A DNA stretch of 64,000 nucleotides, from assembly GCA_963575645.1 (NCBI GenBank), contig OY754466.1, forward strand, positions 19,198,001-19,262,000, written 5' to 3'. The notes beneath the pieces were generated by a model. The model was not told the origin of the DNA. It was given only the letters and a program-made list of their open reading frames with translations, and made no database searches. How positions within the stretch are numbered: position 1 is the first letter of the stretch; every line of letters begins with the position of its first letter. The translations under genes and the position numbers were made by a program. Shown piece after piece: positions 56,952-64,000 of the stretch. The DNA comes from Xanthostigma xanthostigma (Eukaryota > Arthropoda > Insecta > Raphidioptera > Raphidiidae).

Positions 56952-57220
56952 TTATTACGTGGGTTTTCCGAGTTTGTTCTTCGAGTTGAACGTAAAAAAC
57001 TCGTGGTAGAAAGCTACCACAGACTACAATCTACAGACACCTACATATTATTTCTATTGATGTAGCAATCATTTAATACCTCCTTGTCATGATCTGTATC
57101 TATGGATTAGTATATGTCAAGCTTTCGCGTTTGATTTTGATATGGTTATGTATGCAAAAAGCTTATGTTATTAAAATATACAGTAATTTGTTGTTATGTG
57201 TAAGAAATAAGTGTTAAAAT

Positions 57221-60200
57221 ATGGCATCAAATTCAGATAGTGACTCTGACCGTAGCTTAAGTCCTGATTTAAATCAAGGCCCAGTGCCAACTCCTGGTCA
57301 TGGATTAGACCAAGGCTCAAGGTAATATTTTTAAACTTTATTAAATGTAATAATTTAATTTACGTAGCTATTGCAAAGATAGAGTAGTTAAACATTTTGA
57401 TCTCGCCAAAATGTTTTGAGCTGATTTTTTAAGATTAGTCTGTTTTGTATAATATCGTAAATGTTTTGACTCGATACAGATCTAATACACCTTCAAGCAC
57501 TCATTCTCGCCGAAGTCGTAGCGGGCGATCTGCTTCTCAAAGTCCAACGGCGAATCGATCTCGTAGTGGCTCGCGCTCGAGATCACCGAGTGCTGGATCT
57601 AATCAATCGGGAGTCCAAGGTGAACGTGCGAGAAGCTATAGCAAATCTCCGTCAAGGTCTAGATCTCAGAGCAGATCTCGTTCTGCATCTGCCGCTTCGA
57701 ATAAATCGAGTGCCGCTTCTAATCGTTCTGCTTCAGTGGGTTCTGAAGCAAAATCTCATGTAACGGCAAGGTCTCCGTCAAAAACGCCCGCATCTCGCAC
57801 ATCGTCTCGCAATTCAAGGTCAAAATCGATCGCATCTAATAGATCAAGGTCACAGACTCCAGGCTCTCAAAGATCGGGATCTGCCGTATCAAACAGATCT
57901 CGATCCAGATCTCGTTCTGGATCCCCTAGGTCAGTCAGGTCGAAAACTGGGTCTCCTAGGTCGGTCAGATCGAAAACCGGGTCTCCTAGGTCAGTCAGGT
58001 CAAAAACTGGGTCTCCTAGGTCAGTTCGATCGAAAACTAGGTCCCCCAGGTCGAAAACTGGGTCTCCTAGGTCAGTTCGTTCGAAAACTAGGTCCCCCAG
58101 GTCTAAAACTGGGTCTCCTAGGTCAGTTCATTCGAAAACTGGGTCCCCCAGGTCGAAAACTGGGTCCCCTATGTCAGTTCGTTCGAAAACTGGGTCCCCC
58201 AGGTCGAAAACTGGGTCTCCTAGGTCAGTCCGATCGAAAACTAGGTCTCCCAGGTCGAAGACAGGATCACCTAGGTCAAAATCTGGATCTCCTAGATCTG
58301 GTAGGTCGAAATCTGGATCTCCTAGGTCTGTTAGATCTGATAGATCGAAATCTGGATCGCCACGGTCTGTACGATCTGCTAGATCAAAATCTGGATCGCC
58401 ACAGTCTGTTAGATCTGCTAGATCAAAATCTGGATCACCCAGTTCAGTCAGATCAAAATCGGGTTCTCGTGCGTCTAATAGATCGAAATCAGTCGTTTCA
58501 AACAGATCTCGTCCGAGGTCTCGTAAATCAGTTGATAGCAGAAAATCCAATCGCTCAGGGTCTCGTTCAGTTGAATCGAATCGTTCAAGATCAAAATCGG
58601 TTGGCTCTGCAAGCTCGGCTAGATCAGAGTCTCGAAAAAGTCAAGTGGAAAATCATGATAGTAGATCAAATTCACCAAATCTTCAAATAATTGACGGTAG
58701 TCCTAATAGGTCTTCTCCAAAGTCACGAGGCTCTAACAGATCATCTCCAAAATCGCGCGGATCTAACCGTTCGTCTCCGAAATCACAAGGCTCGGACGAT
58801 GAAGAAATCGGTGGAAAAAGAAAACGTAAGACAGAATCTGAAGACGAAAAACCAAGAAAAAGGATTATCGATACCGATAGTGAACCTGAAGAACAAACTG
58901 GCGTTAAGGATTCAGGTAAATAAAAATGCTTGACATTTATAACTGTATTTCAATTTTTCAATCATTTCGTTCATTGCAGAACGGTTTTTAAAATCTCGAA
59001 GCATTTGCATTTATTTTTGTGTGAAAGTGATAATTTCAAATGTCAGTATCTGTGCAAGAAAACGAGTCAGCTCCAGTCCATATATTCTGCTATTCTCATA
59101 GGTAAAGTCTGTTAAAAGCAAAACAACTTGGAAGTTGTCTATACGCAATACGCAGGATTAGTACATTCTGCAATTACACAATACCATAAAAACCATGTAT
59201 TTCGGTAACTTTTACTCTAGAATGAAGTATGGGGTTATTTTTTGGGGTGCTGTTAATACAGAGTTAATCTTCAAAGCACAAAAGAAATGCATACGTATTA
59301 TGGCCAAATTAAGCGCCAGACAATCATGCAGAGGAATCTTTAAGGCTCTTGGACTCATGACACTGCCTTCTGTATACATCTATGAATGTATTGTTTTCGT
59401 AAAAGAACATTTTAGCCTTTTCAGTAACCATCAATTATTACATAAGTATAACACCAGGGGAAACAATGACTTTCGCTTGCCAGATCATTCCTTGACTACC
59501 TTTGAAAAAGGTGTGCTCTACAACTGTATCAAACTTTACAATCATCTGTCAGTTGAAATCAAATCTTTGCCATTGCAAACCATGAAAAGGAAGTTAAAGA
59601 ATGATTTAGTAAGCAGAGAATTTTATAGCATTAACGAATTTTTTAATATGTAATTTCTAAGTTTTTTTATGGACATGCCATATACTCTTTTGTCAATGTG
59701 GTAAAATAAATATTATTATTATTATTATTATTAATTTGCGCCTTGTCTTTTAGCTACGGCAGATGATCTGTTTGGCGATGCTGACGACATCAGCAGCGAA
59801 GAGGAAAGAAATGAAAAGACCTCCGACAAAGAACAGCGAGACAACGATAATGAAGAAGATGCACGGAGTAGAATGGACTCTGATGATGAAAGAAGACCGA
59901 TGATCGATGATGTGTGTTTATTTTTTCTATTTTTGTACTCTCTAATAGAAAGTTTAGAACTATGTCTATTATGTCGTAGCAATATTTTGTTTCGATAATA
60001 TTTCTATTGCGTTTTCCCAGGACGATGTCGAGAAAGAACCAGAACCTGAACCCGAGCCAATTCCAGAAACGAGAATCGACGTTGAAATCCCGAAAATTAC
60101 CACCGATTTGGGGAAAGATATACATTTCGTGAAATTGCCAAATTTCCTTTCGGTGGAGACAAGACCTTTTGATCCAGAAACGTACGAGGATGAAATTGAC

Positions 60201-62930
60201 GAGGAGGAAACCCTGGATGAAGAAGGTCGTGCTAGGTCAGTAGAAACAATGAAACCTGTGAATATTTTAAATCGAAACTACCCGATTTATATTTGTCAGC
60301 TGATAATTATGTTTCCTTGTTTAAGGTTAAAGTTGAAAGTTGAAAACACAATTAGATGGCGCGAAACAATTGATAAAGAAGGGAATCCCCTGCATCAATC
60401 CAATGCTAGATTTATAAAATGGTCAGACGGTAGCTTGAGTTTGCATTTGGGCTCTGAAATTTTCGATGTATATAAACAACCACTGCAGGTAAGTCATTAC
60501 ACGATATTGAAATTTGTTCGAGAATTGGGGAAAGTGTCATGTGATTTTCGGTTTATTATTGCGAATAATATTAAATTTGAAATACAAAGAGGTATTATGT
60601 AGAGATGTCACGAATATTCGGCTACTGTTGGATTTGACCTATTTGATCGAATATCAAATCATGAGGAAAAAAACACAGATATTAAAAAATAAGCGATTTT
60701 TTATTAAATGGTACCATTTTGTAAAGTTTTTGGTGAACAAACAGTGCTATTTTTTTAGTAATAAGGATTATTAGTAACACAATTTGTTTTAACAATGAGT
60801 AAACAATGCGTGTCGTGACACGATCTACTCGCAAATGAAACAAATACGCCCGCGGCGTTGGTACCGCACTCACCGAAATGTGACAGGTCATAATCTGTCA
60901 CCCGCGAAATGTACACGTATTTTGCTGAACGTTCGGCGCTTCGGCCGAGAATGTGGCCGATTATTCGGCAAATTCACTATTCTGGCATCACTAGTATTAA
61001 GTCCAAATAAACTTCAGTTGATGACTAATTTTTTTAGGGTGACCACAATCATCTATTTATTCGTCAAGGCACTGGTCTTCAAGGTCAAGCCGTATTCCGT
61101 ACAAAATTGACGTTCCGACCGCATTCAACTGAGAGCTTCACCCACAGAAAGATGACCTTGTCGTTGGCAGATCGGTCGCAGAAAACTTCCGGAATCAAAA
61201 TATTATCACAAGTCGGACTTGATCCCGATCATGACAGAATGACACTTTTGAAGGTAAAGTAATTACAATAAGATCTACCAGTTTTTCGCTTTGCTCGCTT
61301 GGACTTATTATCCTATTAGTCGTGATAAAGCAAAAATAGAAAATTAAGTTTCGTTTTATCCTTCCAAAAACTGCCCAATCACCGGAATATTAAGTGGCCT
61401 ATGTGTTAATTTGGGTCACTAATTGCATGCATGAAAAATTTCTTTCGAATCATTTGCGTCGTTGTGGTGTGTTTGACTAATAATAATAATAATAATTAAT
61501 AATAATTTTATTCCATTTTTTCTATATACATAATATAGACCTATAGCATACATTTTCGTATTCATATTTTATGTAGGATTTAACGATGTCGTTTTTCGAC
61601 CTGGAAGGATTTCTGTGGAACGCTAATCAAAATGTTTTCTTTTTAGAAAGAAGAAGAGAAGCTGCGCCAAACGCACCGACCGACCAAACCGACTCGTAAA
61701 CGCGGCGAAGGAACGACTCGAGCTCGCGGTGACGCGCATGCGTACAGGGAAGAGGAAGGCAGTGATGAGGAGGGTGCTATTTCACTTAACGCCATCAAAA
61801 ACAAATACAAATCGGGAGCCGCAACTGCTACTAAAAGTAACTATTTTATTCCATATATTGATTTCTCTGTATGGATGCATACAGTAGCATTTCAAGTACT
61901 TTTTTTACTTCGTCACTCGCGATGAGAGTAATTTGGATCGACAGCATAACGTGAAATGAAAAATGGGAAAAATTATCTGCTAGCAGTGAACCGATTGGCT
62001 GTTGGGTAGTGTGGGTACGAATGCATTGAAAAAACTTTTAATACGCCGCTCGATTACTCAACGAACAGTATTTAATACGCCATTTTTTCTATTGGAAGCA
62101 AAGGAAATTTATTTTTAATTTATTGGTTTTATGTACGTCGTATCCTGTAATCCGCCACTTACACCAAAAGTCCATCTGTCTCCTTCTATCTAGTGCGTGA
62201 TTGCGTAGAGGGGAGTAAACTCTATAATACGTCGGTATTATTCGTGTATGTTGTGTATACTGTAGAGCTGTAACAAACCGTATGTATTCGTTACTGAGTA
62301 ACGGGTACATTGTCTGACTCGAAGTAACGAATCGTTACTTACAAATTCATTTCATTAATCGCATTTGTCGTATCCATGTCAGTTCGACTCGTTTGATGCG
62401 GTTATACGTTATACGAACGAAGTCATACCGTATCACGTATGCGACACGCCTTGTTGCGACGCTTATACATGCTTGATGCTAGTACACGATTGTATGTCGT
62501 ATGAAAAGTAACGAGTAACGTAACGATACGAAAGTACCGTTACTTTCGTATCGTTACGTTACTCGTTACTTTTCAAATAGAACCAGTACCCGTGTACTGG
62601 TTCTTTAAGTAACGAATACATACGGGTACACAATTTCTCGTTACTTTTACAGCTCTAGTATACTGTAATCCGTCACTTCCCTAATCCGATCTGTTATAAT
62701 TCACAGTAGCTTGATTTTTGTGGACAGGAATTATTGAAAGGGTATTGTATTTATTAAAACTTGAAATTAAAAGAAATGATTGATCTGTACGTGAATTGTG
62801 TATAATTTCAGGTGGAGGAATTTATTCATCAGACGAAGACGGTTCTGATGTGGAAACGACCAGAGCACGTCGGCTCGACAAAGCGAAAGCGCTGAAAGAT
62901 TCCGATTCGGACACGCAAGAAAGCGATTAG
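57221..62930 (+). CDS. Leo1: RNA polymerase-associated protein LEO1 (8 exons, 865 aa)
   Basis: LEO1 is a subunit of the Paf1 complex, which binds elongating RNA polymerase II and supports histone modification. Exons: 57221-57321, 57480-58915, 59754-59911, 60021-60235, 60326-60488, 61038-61253, 61647-61836, 62812-62930. Phases join and the total is 2598 bp. Residues 34-512 are an arginine/serine-rich region with a [10 protein letters not shown]-type tandem repeat. [10 protein letters not shown] acidic block follows. The Leo1 core spans about 590-770: [60 protein letters not shown]. The acidic/basic tail ends [14 protein letters not shown] occurs just after the stop (about 62960). The long RS stretch is larger than in vertebrate LEO1, in keeping with insect orthologues. 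Confidence 0.95.
57924..58300. repeat. 30-bp coding minisatellite in LEO1 exon 2
   Basis: The unit GGGTCTCCTAGGTCAGTCAG plus 10 bases recurs with shorter 15-18 bp variants, encoding [10 protein letters not shown] and SPRSKTG. Some copies differ by single bases, and one has MSV for RSV. It stays in frame. An antisense open frame (58550-58128) is a shadow of this repeat. Confidence 0.85.
59168..59733 (+). pseudogene. 5'-truncated Jockey-like retroelement in LEO1 intron 2
   Basis: The 152-codon frame from 59195 has [51 protein letters not shown] and [14 protein letters not shown]. These are the classic post-RT C-terminal motifs of insect non-LTR elements, in correct order, with the natural stop at 59651. 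A short 3' UTR ends AATAAA and a (TAT)n run at 59710-59733. The frame is unbroken, so the insertion is fairly recent. It ends 20 bp before the exon 3 acceptor. Confidence 0.85.
60600..60993. mobile_element. hAT-type MITE in LEO1 intron 5
   Basis: The ends are TAGAGATGTCACGAATA and the imperfect TATTCTGGCATCACTA. The flanking octamers GTATTATG (60592-60599) and GTATTAAG (60994-61001) differ at one base. It ends 44 bp before exon 6. Confidence 0.8.
61478..61560 (-). mobile_element. 3' tail of a non-LTR retroelement, minus orientation
   Basis: An (AAT)n tract followed by TTTTATTCCATTTTTTCTATA is the complement of the tail at 51205-51275. No coding part remains. It lies in LEO1 intron 6. Confidence 0.6.
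62263..62657. mobile_element. hAT-type MITE with perfect 8-bp duplication, LEO1 intron 7
   Basis: The ends are TAGAGCTGTAAC and TTACAGCTCTA. GTATACTG is duplicated exactly (62255-62262 and 62658-62665). Internal 'gtaacgatacgaaagtacc' blocks form a strong central palindrome at about 62500-62575. Confidence 0.9.
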
Positions 62931-63272
62931 AATGTAGTTTTACTCGACTGATGTGACGTCAATAAATTAGTTTCTTTAATTCTATCGATTTTTATTCGTG
63001 ACACTGAATGCAGCGTTCTCCCTACGAACTTATTGAGTGGCCGCCAACTAATTGCTTTTATTCTCCTGACGAAAACTGAAGTCTTAGATTGTCCTCGGTT
63101 GAACTTTAATGTTAACCGGCTGTTTTCCAGCGAGATTTTCAAGCATACAGTAATTTATTGTGGGATGAAAAACTCGAACAAATTTTAATCGGGTCATAGC
63201 ATTAAACCATTACTGGACTTGAGGCTAGCAGAGCTGTAGTATCAATTGGATTTTTTATGTTTTTAAAATATA

Positions 63273-63518
63273 AAGGGTACACGGGAAGAAGGCGGTTTGT
63301 CAAAAAATGTAAATTGTGCAGGAGAGCATTTTGAAGTGTTTAAGATCGTACCATTTACGTGCTGATGCATTTCTTTCAACGCTTATAAATTTTGACCTAG
63401 CGTATTCTTGTCTAAAATGAATACACCAACAGAAAGGTACGACTTTTGGCTACAAGATGGCATAAAAAAATTAATTTCGAATTTTTACTGACAAATCGCC
63501 TTCTTCCCGTGTACCCTT
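63273..63518. mobile_element. MITE with AAGGGTACACGGGAAG ends
   Basis: AAGGGTACACGGGAAGAAGG at the left is complementary to the right end. The second block TTTGTCA is also inverted. Short AT-rich flanks (ATATA/ATATA) fit a TA target. It lies downstream of LEO1. Confidence 0.75.
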
Positions 63519-63688
63519 CATATAATAAATTGAAAATGGTGCCTTAAAAAAAACTGCACTACTCGTGACAACTAGAAATCAAGGACGTATAAATTATTCA
63601 TCTAGATTCAAAAGAAAGTTCGGTGCTCACGTTATCCCTAATAAATTGTTGACCATACGCAAATATACGTGATAATGTAATTGATAAT

Positions 63689-63857
63689 AGGTTCGTTCCA
63701 AGCAGCCGTGAACGGTAATAAAACCGTACACAGTCTTGTCACTGCGCAAGACTAATTTGCGCACTAGCTCAAAAATCGATACTGCGCAAGACAATCTTGC
63801 GCAGTAACAAGACTGTGTACGGTTTTATTACCGTTCGCGGCTGCTTGGAACGAACTT
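63689..63857. mobile_element. MITE of the AGGTTCGT family, copy D (variant core)
   Basis: The ends AGGTTCGTTCCAAGCAGCC and GGCTGCTTGGAACGAAC match copies A-C. The inner block differs: GGTAATAAAACCGTACACAG and TTGCGCAAGAC-type repeats replace the TTTCGAAACC block. This suggests a second sub-family. Confidence 0.75.
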
Positions 63858-64000
63858 TATGTAAACATGTAACTATCGGCTAGTAATTTGGTAACAGTTC
63901 TATGTAATGTAAATATTCATAGACTCTTTAAACTTATTGTAAGCGAAAGGAATGTATGGAGTCGAGAACTATAAAATAAAATATTATTTAACGAGTATTT
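63858..64000. other. Right edge, nothing recognised
   Basis: AT-rich sequence with an AATAAAATA near 63975. No exon is supported. Confidence 0.3.

Noticed and set aside
58128-58550. Long antisense open frame of DLGDPVFD-type repeats
   Set aside because: It is the complement of the LEO1 RS minisatellite; the repeat keeps it open and no independent gene signal exists.

Overview
This is an AT-rich nuclear segment of an insect genome. The evidence is spliced protein genes with GT-AG introns, single-copy animal housekeeping and germline genes, and dense DNA-transposon debris. Several repeats resemble families common in Lepidoptera and Hemiptera: an AGGGTTCCGTA-ended element, a Helitron-like element ending in CTAG, and an 'acccgactac' foldback. 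The order cannot be fixed from the sequence alone.

Six genes are supported. From left to right: the first coding exon of D-3-phosphoglycerate dehydrogenase (- strand, the rest lies off the left edge); an unrecognised two-finger C2H2 protein (-, 4 coding exons, 341 aa); ATG9 (+, 13 coding exons, 828 aa); the NMD factor SMG8 (+, 12 exons, 839 aa); brambleberry (-, 6 exons, 550 aa); a HEI10/CCNB1IP1-type RING protein (+, 4 exons, 227 aa); and the Paf1-complex subunit LEO1 (+, 8 exons, 865 aa). That makes seven loci in all, six of them complete. In each complete model the exon phases join and the summed length is a multiple of three. ATG9 and SMG8 are tandem. Brambleberry and HEI10 are head to head, with 267 bp between their start codons. 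SMG8 and brambleberry are convergent across a repeat-filled 4.3-kb gap.

The remaining sequence is mostly mobile-element debris. I could delimit many non-autonomous elements by their terminal inverted repeats and target-site duplications. They include hAT-type elements with 8-bp duplications (several perfect), pogo/Tc1-like elements with TA, piggyBac-like elements with TTAA, two Harbinger-like elements carrying MADF fragments (one also has a transposase fragment), a THAP transposon remnant split by a hAT element, Jockey-like reverse-transcriptase tails, and tRNA-derived fragments. Several are nested, and several sit within 20-50 bp of splice acceptors.

The most interesting unexplained signal is a dispersed foldback family. 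Its copies carry a short motif with the layout of a minimal type-I hammerhead ribozyme: CTGAAGA, a stem-loop, then GAAACGT(T/C), flanked by a short stem I. It occurs at five loci. The architecture recalls terminal repeats of Penelope-like retroelements. No new protein-coding system was found.
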